From Bacteroidota bacterium (lineage in GTDB: Bacteria; Bacteroidota; Bacteroidia; Flavobacteriales; BACL11), in NCBI GenBank assembly GCA_028408365.1, contig JAOOLD010000007.1, positions 1 to 64,000 on the forward strand: a stretch of DNA of 64,000 bases. The letters are read 5' to 3'. Of this stretch, positions 8,662 through 16,678 are shown one piece after another (within the stretch, counting starts at the first letter, position 1; each line of letters begins with the position of its first letter). Both the position numbers and the translations under genes were made by a program. The notes beneath the pieces are model-generated. The model was not told the DNA's origin, searched no databases, and worked only from the letters and a program-made list of their open reading frames with translations.

Positions 8662-9614
8662 TTAACAATTATATTTTCTCTGGTCAAATTTTTGTTATCT
8701 GAAATTTCGAAAATATAGAATCCTTTGTTGAGGATCAATGAGTGATTAATTGATTTATTAATTTCTCCATAAACAATTCTTCCAAAAATATCATAAACTT
8801 TTACATTCAAAGGATTATTATGTTTGGTATAAATATTTACTTTTCCACTACTGGGATTTGGAAAAATTTTAAGTGTTTTTTGGAAATCATTTAAATCGGA
8901 AGCAGAACAGGAATCAACCTCAACATAAATTTCTCCAGTTCTTATACATCCAAATCCATCAATTGCCTCAACTGTGTAAACAGTATTTAAAGTAGGATAT
9001 TCTATTATCATATTTGTTTGTTGACCATTAGACCAATTTACATTTGAGAAAGAGGTGTTTACTTCCATTGATACTGCATCACCTACGCATATGTTTGGTG
9101 GGTTGGGACTACTAGAAATATTAAGAGTACCAACAGAAATTGTAAAACATTCAGTATCAGTACAACCAACTGAATCTTGAGCAGAAACACAAAATATCCC
9201 AACTTCCATAACAGATAAATTTTGATTATTTGATAAAATCTGTGATGGATTGTTTTGATTATACCACTGATAGTTTTGTAAACTTAAAGAAGTTGATGTA
9301 TGAGAAGCAGATAATATTGTAGGGAAATTGCAAACTATTGAATCACCACTTATCACAAGTTCACATGGTGGTGATAAAGAACAAGAATCTCCTGGGTTGA
9401 GAAGTGGATTCACAGGACCTATATTGGTATTTCCATCACATTGTGCCAAACAATCATTAGAATATACAATTCCATTGCAAGCACAAACTGGAGCATAAAT
9501 CATTGGACAAAGACAAAAAGGATTTATTAAAGATGAATCAATACACGAACTCGTTTGTGTAAATGAAAACTTACAAAATAAAAATAAAACAAGTAAGAGT
9601 TTAATTTTTTTCAT
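8658..9614 (-). CDS. Secreted Kazal-like domain protein with T9SS type A sorting tail
   Basis: This 318-residue protein has a signal peptide to about residue 20. A Kazal-like cysteine module follows at about 34-61 (CPMIYAPVCACNGIVYSNDC), then two Ig-like or PKD-like segments. The T9SS type A tail starts near residue 245 (LKIFPNPSSGKVNIY) and ends ENIIVK. Kazal modules are usually serine protease inhibitors, but in Bacteroidota they often occur as simple surface modules, so inhibition is not assumed. It is the first gene of the seven-gene minus-strand operon. A 60-base gap separates it from yaaA upstream. Confidence 0.8.
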   Translation of the reverse strand: MKKIKLLLVLFLFCKFSFTQTSSCIDSSLINPFCLCPMIYAPVCACNGIVYSNDCLAQCDGNTNIGPVNPLLNPGDSCSLSPPCELVISGDSIVCNFPTILSASHTSTSLSLQNYQWYNQNNPSQILSNNQNLSVMEVGIFCVSAQDSVGCTDTECFTISVGTLNISSSPNPPNICVGDAVSMEVNTSFSNVNWSNGQQTNMIIEYPTLNTVYTVEAIDGFGCIRTGEIYVEVDSCSASDLNDFQKTLKIFPNPSSGKVNIYTKHNNPLNVKVYDIFGRIVYGEINKSINHSLILNKGFYIFEISDNKNLTRENIIVK

Positions 9615-9618
9615 TCTT

Positions 9619-9656
9619 ATTGACTTCTAGTTATAAATATAAGAAAAAAAGTCAAT
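9619..9656. repeat. Imperfectly placed 8-bp inverted repeat upstream of the DUF1501-type operon
   Basis: ATTGACTT (9619-9626) and AAGTCAAT (9649-9656) form a perfect 8-bp inverted repeat with a 22-base spacer. It lies in the 60-base gap between yaaA and the first gene of the operon. It could be an operator or a weak hairpin after yaaA. No perfect TAnnTTTG element was seen in the gap. Confidence 0.3.
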
Positions 9657-9674
9657 AGATGAATTAAGAAATTT

Positions 9675-10436
9675 TTAGTGAACTCTAACAAATGTAGGAC
9701 AATCATCTGTTGAATTACTCTCAGAATAATTGTACCCCTCTAAATTAAATGAATGTAAATCCTCAACAGTTTGAGCTTTCGTTTGAATGATGTGTCTGGC
9801 CATCAATCCTCTTGCCTTTTTTGCATAAAATGAAATCATTTTGAGCTTTCCATTTTTTTCATCTAAAAACTTTGGAGTAATTACATTATTTTCAAATTTG
9901 TTTAACTTGACTGCCTTGCTATATTCATCTGATGCAAGATTAACTAGGTTTTCTGATGAAGAAATCTCGCTAATCAAAAAATCATTAATTGAATCTCCCC
10001 AATAATCGTATAAGTTTTTACCATAATCTGTTTTAAGCTTTGTTCCCATCTCAAGTCTGTATGGAAGTATTCTATCAAGTGGTTTTAAAATACCATACAA
10101 CCCACTTAAAATTCTTAGGTTGTCTTGAGCATAATTTATTTCACTATCGCTTAGACTTTCTACATCAAGACCTTTATAGACATCCCCTTTAAACATAAAA
10201 ACAGCATAATCAGAATTTCCATTAAAAGGAATTCTCCAATTTTTAAATCTGTTAGAATTAATTTCGGATAAGTTTTCACTAATACTCATAAGCTTTGAAA
10301 GATCACTGATTTTATATCCTTTGAGCATATTAACTAAATTCTCAGCTTTTTTTTCAAATTTAATTTTTGAGAAATTGAAGTCTCTTTGAGTGCATTTGTC
10401 TGAAAGCTTTTTCGCAGGAGAAATAATAATTTTCAT
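9675..10436 (-). CDS. yaaA: Peroxide stress protein YaaA (DUF328 family)
   Basis: This 253-residue protein has the normal family length. It begins with the hallmark MKIIISPAKKLSD and contains RILSGLYGILKPLD-type and FYAKKARGLMARHI segments of the YaaA/DUF328 family. In E. coli YaaA lowers intracellular free iron and limits DNA damage during H2O2 stress; the protein is cytoplasmic and DNA-binding. It is divergent from the EamA transporter, and a perfect TAAATTTG element on this strand (10458-10465) can serve as its promoter. Identification is confident. Confidence 0.95.
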   Translation of the reverse strand: MKIIISPAKKLSDKCTQRDFNFSKIKFEKKAENLVNMLKGYKISDLSKLMSISENLSEINSNRFKNWRIPFNGNSDYAVFMFKGDVYKGLDVESLSDSEINYAQDNLRILSGLYGILKPLDRILPYRLEMGTKLKTDYGKNLYDYWGDSINDFLISEISSSENLVNLASDEYSKAVKLNKFENNVITPKFLDEKNGKLKMISFYAKKARGLMARHIIQTKAQTVEDLHSFNLEGYNYSESNSTDDCPTFVRVH

Positions 10437-10447
10437 CTAAGTAATGT

Positions 10448-10455
10448 TATTTTTG
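10448..10455 (+). promoter_or_regulatory. -7 promoter element for the EamA transporter
   Basis: TATTTTTG is a perfect TAnnTTTG match 19 bases upstream of the GTG start at 10475. It faces the yaaA element and is separated from it by only two bases, so the two promoters should compete. Confidence 0.45.
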
Positions 10456-10457
10456 CA

Positions 10458-10465
10458 CAAATTTA
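10458..10465 (-). promoter_or_regulatory. -7 promoter element for yaaA
   Basis: On the minus strand this reads TAAATTTG, a perfect TAnnTTTG match, 21 bases upstream of the yaaA ATG. Its footprint must overlap that of the facing element for the EamA gene. Confidence 0.5.
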
Positions 10466-10474
10466 CCAATAAAA

Positions 10475-11356
10475 GTGTACAAAATAATAGCAAAACATAA
10501 ACTTTTATCTCTCCATTTTATGGTTTTGATTCTTGGTTTTACTGGAATTTTTGGCAAACTAATTTCTTTAAACACCATAGAGCTAGTTTGGTATAGAATG
10601 TTGATAGCATTTATAACATTATTCACTTTCTTAGTTTTTAAAAAAGAATTAACAAAAATCAAAAAAAAAGATTTTTTTGGACTACTTTTTGTTGGTAGCC
10701 TTGTTGCTGTACACTGGTTCTTTTTTTTTGAATCCATTAAAGTTTCCAATGTCTCTGTAGCTGTAGTATGTTTATCCACAGCTTCTTTCTTTTCTGCAAT
10801 GATTGAGCCTTTATTTCTAAAGAGAAAACCCAAATTATATGAGTATGTACTAGGGATCGTTGTTTTTGTAACATTATTCTTAATGTTAGAAGCTGAAACG
10901 AAGTATACAATGGGTTATGTTTATGGAATTATAGCTTCATTTCTTGGAACTTTATTTACACTTTACAATGCAAAATATGTTAATAAATTGGAGGCTTCCA
11001 AGATCACAATGGTTGAGATGCTAGCTGGAGTAATTATTTTTTCAATACTGATGCTACTAAATGAAGAAATAGGTATAAATAATCTAAAAATAAATATCAA
11101 TGATTTTGTTTATCTTTTTTTGTTGGGAACAATATGCACTGCAGCAGTTTTTGTCTGGATGGTTGAATTAATGAAATATATTTCTCCGTATTCTCTAATA
11201 ATGGCAATAAATTTGGAACCCATATACAGTATCGTGTTAGCACTAATAATTTTTTCTGAATCAGAACACATGAATTTATCATTTTATATTGGGGCTTCAA
11301 TAATTATATTAGTAGTATTTCTTGAATCCTATTTGAAAAATAAAATTAAATCATGA
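10475..11356 (+). CDS. EamA/DMT-superfamily transporter (RhaT-like)
   Basis: This 293-residue integral membrane protein has about ten hydrophobic segments arranged as two EamA repeats; a typical cue is FGKLISLNTIELVWYRMLIA in the first. Family members export small metabolites such as amino acids or nucleosides; the substrate cannot be read from the sequence. The start is GTG in the ORF track, and no ATG is available near the N-terminus in front of the first helix. It lies divergent to yaaA, and 19 bases separate it from the thioredoxin-like gene downstream. Confidence 0.85.
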   Translation: MYKIIAKHKLLSLHFMVLILGFTGIFGKLISLNTIELVWYRMLIAFITLFTFLVFKKELTKIKKKDFFGLLFVGSLVAVHWFFFFESIKVSNVSVAVVCLSTASFFSAMIEPLFLKRKPKLYEYVLGIVVFVTLFLMLEAETKYTMGYVYGIIASFLGTLFTLYNAKYVNKLEASKITMVEMLAGVIIFSILMLLNEEIGINNLKININDFVYLFLLGTICTAAVFVWMVELMKYISPYSLIMAINLEPIYSIVLALIIFSESEHMNLSFYIGASIIILVVFLESYLKNKIKS

Positions 11357-11375
11357 AATTTGTAAAAAACAAATT

Positions 11376-12803
11376 ATGAGAATCTTTCTTTTTACAGTAT
11401 TTACTTTAATATCTTTTTCATCTCTTTCAAAAGGATATAAAATAAATGGTGAGGTAAAAGGGTTATCGGATACTACTATCATATTAGCTTACTATTTTGG
11501 TGGTAATCAATATGCGAAAGATACTGCTTATTCAGTAAATGGAAAATTCACTTTTGAAGGTAAAAAGGAACTTCTTGAAGGAATGTATTTGATAGTACTT
11601 CCAGACCAAAAATATTTCGACATTATACTTACTGAACAAAATTTTAGCTTTACTACAAGTTTGAATAACATTGTTGAAAGCATGACATTTAAAAATTGTG
11701 TAGAGAATCCTCTTTTTTATCAATATTTGAAATTTATAACAAAGAAACAAAGAGATGTTAGTCAACTGAAAAATCAAGTAGCCTCTCAAAAAAGTGAATC
11801 TCAAAAATTAATTTTAGAAAAAAATATTGAAAGTATTGACAAAGAGGTTTTATCTTTCAGAGACGAATTTGTTGAAAAAAACTCAAATCTTTTTTTTACC
11901 AAAATAATTAAATCCACAATTGAAATTAGTATCCCTGAATCTCCACTAGACTCAATAGGAAATCCTGACAAAAACTTTCCATTTAGGTTCTACAAAAAGA
12001 ATTTTTGGAATAATATTGATCTGACTGACGAGAGAATGCTAAGAACTCCTGTTTTTCACAACAAAATGACTCAATATTTAGATAAACTAACAGTCAAAAA
12101 TCCTGATTCAATAATTGAATCAGCTGATTTGTTTATATCTAAAATAAAAAACAAAAATATCTTTAAATATGTGGTTTCGCACATCACATCAACATACGAA
12201 AGATCTAAAATCATGGGGATGGATGCAGTCTTTGTACACATGGTAGAAAATTATTATATGCAAGATAAGTGTGACTGGGTTGATGAAAAACAACTCAAAA
12301 AAATTGTTGAAAGAGCAGAAAAGATTGCTCCAAACTTAATAGGCAGAGTTGCCCCTGAATTTGTAGATATCATTGGAAGACCATTTATGAAAGATCCCAA
12401 TGGAAAAATATACAAACTATCAGATTTGAAATCAGATTACACAATACTAGTTTTTTATGCTCCAGATTGTGGACATTGCAAAAAAGAAATACCTAGCATA
12501 AAAGAAGTTACAGATTCTCTAAATTTAAATGGAATAGATATTAAGGTTTTTGCCGTGACAACTGAATTTGATAAAGATGAATGGGTGAAATTTATAAAAG
12601 AAAAAAATACTGAGAATTGGATTAATGTAGGTGACATACAAAAAGATGAAGAAGGAAATCCTATGGCAAGTAGTGATTGGAGAGATAAATACGACATATA
12701 CTCAACTCCTGTAGTTTATTTGCTAGATTCAAATAAAAAAATACTAGCTAAAAGAATTTCTTACGAACAGATAGTTGAAATAATTGCCCTTAAAGAAAAG
12801 TAA
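11376..12803 (+). CDS. TlpA-like periplasmic thioredoxin with DUF4369/DUF5106-type N-terminal region
   Basis: This 475-residue protein has a signal peptide (to about residue 19). A DUF4369-like beta domain covers residues 20-110 (INGEVKGLSDTTIILAYYFG), and a helical DUF5106-like middle region follows. A thioredoxin domain starts near residue 325 (APEFVDIIGRPFM) with the redox motif CGHC about residues 364-367 and the cis-Pro strand YSTPVVYLLD. It probably acts in the periplasm in disulfide reduction or cytochrome maturation. It faces the Smr gene, and the two stop codons are directly adjacent (12803/12804). Confidence 0.85.
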   Translation: MRIFLFTVFTLISFSSLSKGYKINGEVKGLSDTTIILAYYFGGNQYAKDTAYSVNGKFTFEGKKELLEGMYLIVLPDQKYFDIILTEQNFSFTTSLNNIVESMTFKNCVENPLFYQYLKFITKKQRDVSQLKNQVASQKSESQKLILEKNIESIDKEVLSFRDEFVEKNSNLFFTKIIKSTIEISIPESPLDSIGNPDKNFPFRFYKKNFWNNIDLTDERMLRTPVFHNKMTQYLDKLTVKNPDSIIESADLFISKIKNKNIFKYVVSHITSTYERSKIMGMDAVFVHMVENYYMQDKCDWVDEKQLKKIVERAEKIAPNLIGRVAPEFVDIIGRPFMKDPNGKIYKLSDLKSDYTILVFYAPDCGHCKKEIPSIKEVTDSLNLNGIDIKVFAVTTEFDKDEWVKFIKEKNTENWINVGDIQKDEEGNPMASSDWRDKYDIYSTPVVYLLDSNKKILAKRISYEQIVEIIALKEK

Positions 12804-13304
12804 TTAAACAAAAACTAAAGTAGATCCTCCATCATTAGAGAGGTAATATCTTAAGCTTAGCTCGTTAAGAAGATTATGAATCTCTTTTTTTAGTACTCCC
12901 ATTCCAATGCCATGCACAATAATAAACTCCTCTTGATTAGATTTTAAAATCTTGTTTATTTGTTTCTCACAAAATTTGACTTGAATTTTAATAATTTCAT
13001 CATTAGAGTACTGAGAAAAATCTTTTACAAGATTTTCGATATGTAAATCAATTTTAAACTTACTTGCTTTTTTAATTTTTTCATTAGAAAATTCTAATGA
13101 GTTATTATGTATATCAAATACTGGTATATCACCATATGAGCTAACTTGATTAAACTTTTTATCTACTACAATTATTTCAGAGGAAAGGATAATCTCATCA
13201 AAGCCTTGTGAATTAGTAATTTTAATTTTTCTCTCAGAAATAATTTCCTTAATTGTTCCTGTGTCATTATCATTTTTAAAAACTACAAAATCACCAATTT
13301 TCAC
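12804..13304 (-). CDS. Smr-domain protein
   Basis: This 166-residue protein has an N-terminal SH3/KOW-like segment (MKIGDFVVFKNDNDTGTI) and a C-terminal Smr domain. The Smr domain shows the DLHIENL start and the nuclease-type IVHGIGMGVLKKEIH motif (about residues 128-142). Smr domains of the MutS2 type bind nucleic acid and may nick it or cleave ribosome-bound mRNA. The protein is shorter than the DUF2027/Smr proteins I recall from Bacteroidota, as if the central region were missing. It abuts the DUF2279 gene (shared position 13304). Confidence 0.75.
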   Translation of the reverse strand: MKIGDFVVFKNDNDTGTIKEIISERKIKITNSQGFDEIILSSEIIVVDKKFNQVSSYGDIPVFDIHNNSLEFSNEKIKKASKFKIDLHIENLVKDFSQYSNDEIIKIQVKFCEKQINKILKSNQEEFIIVHGIGMGVLKKEIHNLLNELSLRYYLSNDGGSTLVFV

Positions 13305-14191
13305 TAAAAATAAATTTTATGAAAAATTACATTTTTTTTTGAAAATTCAAAAGTTGGAGAAGGAATCTTTACAAATGAGAGTATTTGAACTAGTTTTTCT
13401 AGCAATTTATTTTCTATATTAATTTTTGAAAAGTCAACATCTAGCGACAAAAAATACTGTCTATATGCTGTTGAGTTATTTGAATTATTAGCTTGAATCA
13501 TATTATTAGCTCCGTAGCCTATTGCAACATTTAACCATTCGATCTTATTATTTGATTTTATGTGTAATAATTCTTGTAAATTAAAAGTAAGCCAGTATTT
13601 TTGAGCATTATAATCTTTAAAAATAGCTTCAATTTCATTATTTCCAAGTAATCTTTTATTTTCAAACCTTGTCCTACTTGGAAAATAGCTGAACTTTAAA
13701 TTTATTTTCTGAGTATCAAAGATTAGCTGTTGTCCAATAAATAAAATAGATCCAGCTGAATTAGCAAAAAAATCCCCAGATGAAGCTCCCCACTGAGAAG
13801 AAAAACCATCCAAAATCTCAACTGCTGATAAAAAAATTGAACCTGACAAGCCTCCGCATAAAATAGATGTCATTTCATCATACCCTGCCCATTTAAAAGA
13901 ATTGTAGCCATATATTCCAAGTTGATAAGATGTAAAAGCATGACCAAATTTGTCCATATACATCCAGTTTTTATTATCATTTGTGAAATGAAAATCTGAT
14001 CTTGGGTAATCACTATACCAAAGTCTATCTAAGAAATAAAGTGATGATGCATAGGACAAAGAATATGTTGTTTTTAAAAAGAGTTTTTTGTTAACTTCTG
14101 GTTTGTTCTGCGAAAGAAAGTCATTTGATGAGAAACAAGAATTAGCAATTAATGTTGCTAATATTATGATACAAAGTTTAAAGAATTTCAC
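13304..14191 (-). CDS. DUF2279 family envelope protein (YfiM-like)
   Basis: This protein of about 295 residues has a signal peptide or lipoprotein-like N-terminus (MKFFKLCIIILATLIANSC). A conserved MDKFGHAFTSYQLG segment near residue 80 is the hallmark I associate with DUF2279. Several hydrophobic Gly-rich stretches (GGLSGSIFLSAVEILDGFSS) suggest a membrane-associated protein. The function is unknown. The ORF track starts at 14200 with GTG; I prefer the in-frame GTG at 14191, which gives a clean signal peptide and overlaps the upstream mutase gene by 14 bases. Confidence 0.7.
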   Translation of the reverse strand: MKFFKLCIIILATLIANSCFSSNDFLSQNKPEVNKKLFLKTTYSLSYASSLYFLDRLWYSDYPRSDFHFTNDNKNWMYMDKFGHAFTSYQLGIYGYNSFKWAGYDEMTSILCGGLSGSIFLSAVEILDGFSSQWGASSGDFFANSAGSILFIGQQLIFDTQKINLKFSYFPSRTRFENKRLLGNNEIEAIFKDYNAQKYWLTFNLQELLHIKSNNKIEWLNVAIGYGANNMIQANNSNNSTAYRQYFLSLDVDFSKINIENKLLEKLVQILSFVKIPSPTFEFSKKNVIFHKIYF

Positions 14192-15572
14192 TCTGTGCAC
14201 TTTCTAATATTTTTAGTGCTATATCTCTTGATGGAGCTTCAGAATAAGTTCTTAGTACAGGCTCTGTCCCTGATGGTCTAATCATTAACCATGTATCATC
14301 ATTGAAAAAGAATTTATATCCATCAGTTTTTTCAATTTTTTTAACATTGAATTCACCGAAGGATTTAAACTGATCATTTTGACATTTTTCAATAACATCT
14401 TCCTTCTTTTTATTTTCTAAATGAAGATCTATTCTCTCAAATGAAAAACTTCCAACAATATCATAAACTTCATTTATTAAATCATCTAAGCTTTTACCAG
14501 AGCTTGCCATATACTCAAAAAGAAGTAGACCAATCCAGATACCATCTCTTTCAGGGATATGGCCCTTTATAGCAATACCGCCCGACTCCTCTCCTCCAAG
14601 CAGAACATCTTCTGTTACCATTTTTTCGGCGATATATTTGAATCCAATTTTTACTGTTTCATGCTCAAGATTATAAAACTCACATAACTTCTTTACTTTC
14701 ACTGAGCAAGAAAAGGCAGTAACTACTTTACCACTCATCTTTTTATATTTAACTAGATAATGAATGACAAGAAGAATAATATTATGAGCATCAACAAATT
14801 CTCCTTTGCTATTGTAAAGCCCAATTCTATCAGCATCACCATCAGTTGCCAGTCCACAGTCAATTTTATTTTCAACTATAAATTGAGAAAACTCCGATAA
14901 ATTTCTATGAATTGGCTCAGGTGCAATATTACCAAAAGATGGATTCCAATCACAATGTAAAAATTTAGCATTACTTAGAATTCTTTTTGCAACAAACATT
15001 CCTGATCCATACATTGCATCGTAAGCTAGTTTTAGATTTGAATCATTAATTAAATCAATATCAAAGTTCTTAACAACTTCGTCGTAGTATAATTTTTCAA
15101 TATCAACGATTTTGTATTTGTCATTATTTTCTAAAGAAATAGCAGATAAATCATCATAAAATTTATCATCAATTAAATTCTCAATATCTGAAATTTCTTT
15201 TGGAAGTAGTGGACCACCAAAGCCTGCCTTTAATTTGTATCCATTGTAACTTGGTGGATTATGGCTAGCAGTTATCACTACTCCTATTGAAGCATTTAAT
15301 TGTTTTGTTGCTAAAGAAATCATCGGAGTAGTTATGAAATAATTTGAAGAAATTACTTTAATTCTGTTCTTAATAAAAACCTTTGAAGCTGTATCACTAA
15401 AAAGTCTTCCACCAAATCTACAATCAAAGCCAATAACAACAGATGGATTTGAATTATTTTTTAATAACCATTTTGAAACTGCTTGACTTACTCTACAAAC
15501 ATTATTAACAGTATAATCTTCTGCAATAACTGCCCTCCAACCATCAGTTCCAAACTTGATTTTATTTTCCAT
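14178..15572 (-). CDS. Phosphoglucomutase/phosphomannomutase family protein
   Basis: This 464-residue cytoplasmic enzyme carries all four alpha-D-phosphohexomutase motifs. The phosphoserine loop is TASHNPPSYNGYK with the nucleophile at S103. The metal loop is DGDADR near residue 245, the sugar-binding loop is GGEESGG near 330, and the phosphate-binding loop is RPSGTEPVLRTY near the end. It interconverts hexose 1- and 6-phosphates; the exact sugar cannot be told from the motifs. The mltG gene lies 29 bases upstream on the same strand and the DUF2279 gene overlaps its 3' end. Confidence 0.9.
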   Translation of the reverse strand: MENKIKFGTDGWRAVIAEDYTVNNVCRVSQAVSKWLLKNNSNPSVVIGFDCRFGGRLFSDTASKVFIKNRIKVISSNYFITTPMISLATKQLNASIGVVITASHNPPSYNGYKLKAGFGGPLLPKEISDIENLIDDKFYDDLSAISLENNDKYKIVDIEKLYYDEVVKNFDIDLINDSNLKLAYDAMYGSGMFVAKRILSNAKFLHCDWNPSFGNIAPEPIHRNLSEFSQFIVENKIDCGLATDGDADRIGLYNSKGEFVDAHNIILLVIHYLVKYKKMSGKVVTAFSCSVKVKKLCEFYNLEHETVKIGFKYIAEKMVTEDVLLGGEESGGIAIKGHIPERDGIWIGLLLFEYMASSGKSLDDLINEVYDIVGSFSFERIDLHLENKKKEDVIEKCQNDQFKSFGEFNVKKIEKTDGYKFFFNDDTWLMIRPSGTEPVLRTYSEAPSRDIALKILESAQSEIL

Positions 15573-15601
15573 AATACAATATTAAATATTAAAAAATTAA
15601 T

Positions 15602-16666
15602 TTATCTAAGTATTTTCTTTTTGTTGAGCGCTCTTTGATACTTTCTAGCGTTAACTAAATGAGAAGAGTAATCATAAGCAAAATTGTGATATCCTGAAAA
15701 ATCTTCTTTCGCACACATAAAAATATAACCGTGATTTTCATGATTTAGCACTGCATCAATTGAATTAATTGATGGAATACATATTGGACCTGGTGGCAAA
15801 CCATGATTCAAGTAAGTATTATACGGGGAATCAATTTTCTTGTCTTTATTTAACACTCTTTTAATATTAAAGTCCCCAATTGCAAAAATTAATGTAGGGT
15901 CAGACTCTAATTTCATTTTTTTTTCAAGCCTATTAAGATATAAACCGGCTATTTTGGGTCTCTCGTCATATTTAATATTTTGTTCTTTCTCTACAATTGA
16001 AGCTAACGCTGAAATTTCATACCAATTTAGTCCAAGACGCTCAGCTTTATTTTTTCTTGATTTCTGTGACCAAAACTTTTTATATTCAATCAACATTCTC
16101 TCAACAAAATCTCGAGCACTTGTGTTCCAGTAGAACTCATAGGTATTTGGTATAAAAATACAACCTACTTTATCGCTAGTTAAATCTAACTTTTTAAGAA
16201 AAATTGGATTCATAACTTCTCTAACAATAGATGATGAATCAGCTTCTATTTTTTTTGAAATTACACCAGCTAGGTGATAAATTGTTCTAACATTATTAAA
16301 AGTTAATTTGATAACTTTTTGGCGTCCCGAACGTAAAATGTTAACTAGCTTGTTGTTACTTATTGAATTTTCTATGAAATACCTACCTGGCTTTACATTA
16401 TAAACATAATTTTTTTTATCAGAAACCCACTTGAACGAATTGTAATTGACAAGAATTCCCTTTTTAGATAATATTTCAATAACGTCATCAAAATCAGATC
16501 CGGTTGGAATTTCTACAAAGACTCCTGATTTTGAGCTATTAATGGAAATATTTGGCTGAAAAATTTTTTTATGAAAGTGATTTGCAATAAAAAATATGCA
16601 GAGAATAACGACAACAAAAAAACTAATTAATAGTTTAAGAAACTTACTTTTAGATTTTTTCTTCAC
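15602..16666 (-). CDS. mltG: Endolytic peptidoglycan transglycosylase MltG
   Basis: This 354-residue protein has a short basic cytoplasmic N-terminus and one membrane helix (about 10-29). A LysM-like domain is followed by the YceG catalytic domain. The catalytic Glu lies in ASIVEKEQ (E226), and SPYNTYLNHGLPPGPICIPS is the typical late motif. MltG cleaves nascent glycan strands at the inner membrane and helps determine strand length. It is the second gene of a probable minus-strand group after the multihaem cytochrome gene, with a 12-base gap. Confidence 0.93.
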   Translation of the reverse strand: MKKKSKSKFLKLLISFFVVVILCIFFIANHFHKKIFQPNISINSSKSGVFVEIPTGSDFDDVIEILSKKGILVNYNSFKWVSDKKNYVYNVKPGRYFIENSISNNKLVNILRSGRQKVIKLTFNNVRTIYHLAGVISKKIEADSSSIVREVMNPIFLKKLDLTSDKVGCIFIPNTYEFYWNTSARDFVERMLIEYKKFWSQKSRKNKAERLGLNWYEISALASIVEKEQNIKYDERPKIAGLYLNRLEKKMKLESDPTLIFAIGDFNIKRVLNKDKKIDSPYNTYLNHGLPPGPICIPSINSIDAVLNHENHGYIFMCAKEDFSGYHNFAYDYSSHLVNARKYQRALNKKKILR

Positions 16667-16678
16667 TGAGCCATAAAG

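Noticed and set aside
10447-10833. 128-residue minus-strand ORF opposite the EamA gene
   Set aside because: It lies entirely antisense to a clear membrane transporter gene, has no recognisable motif, and its upstream region lacks its own signals.
11357-11375. 7-bp hairpin AATTTGT/ACAAATT between the EamA and thioredoxin genes
   Set aside because: It is short, A/T-only in most pairs and close to chance expectation in this composition; no T-run follows.
15840-16133. 97-residue plus-strand ORF inside mltG
   Set aside because: It is antisense to a full-length conserved gene and has no family resemblance.
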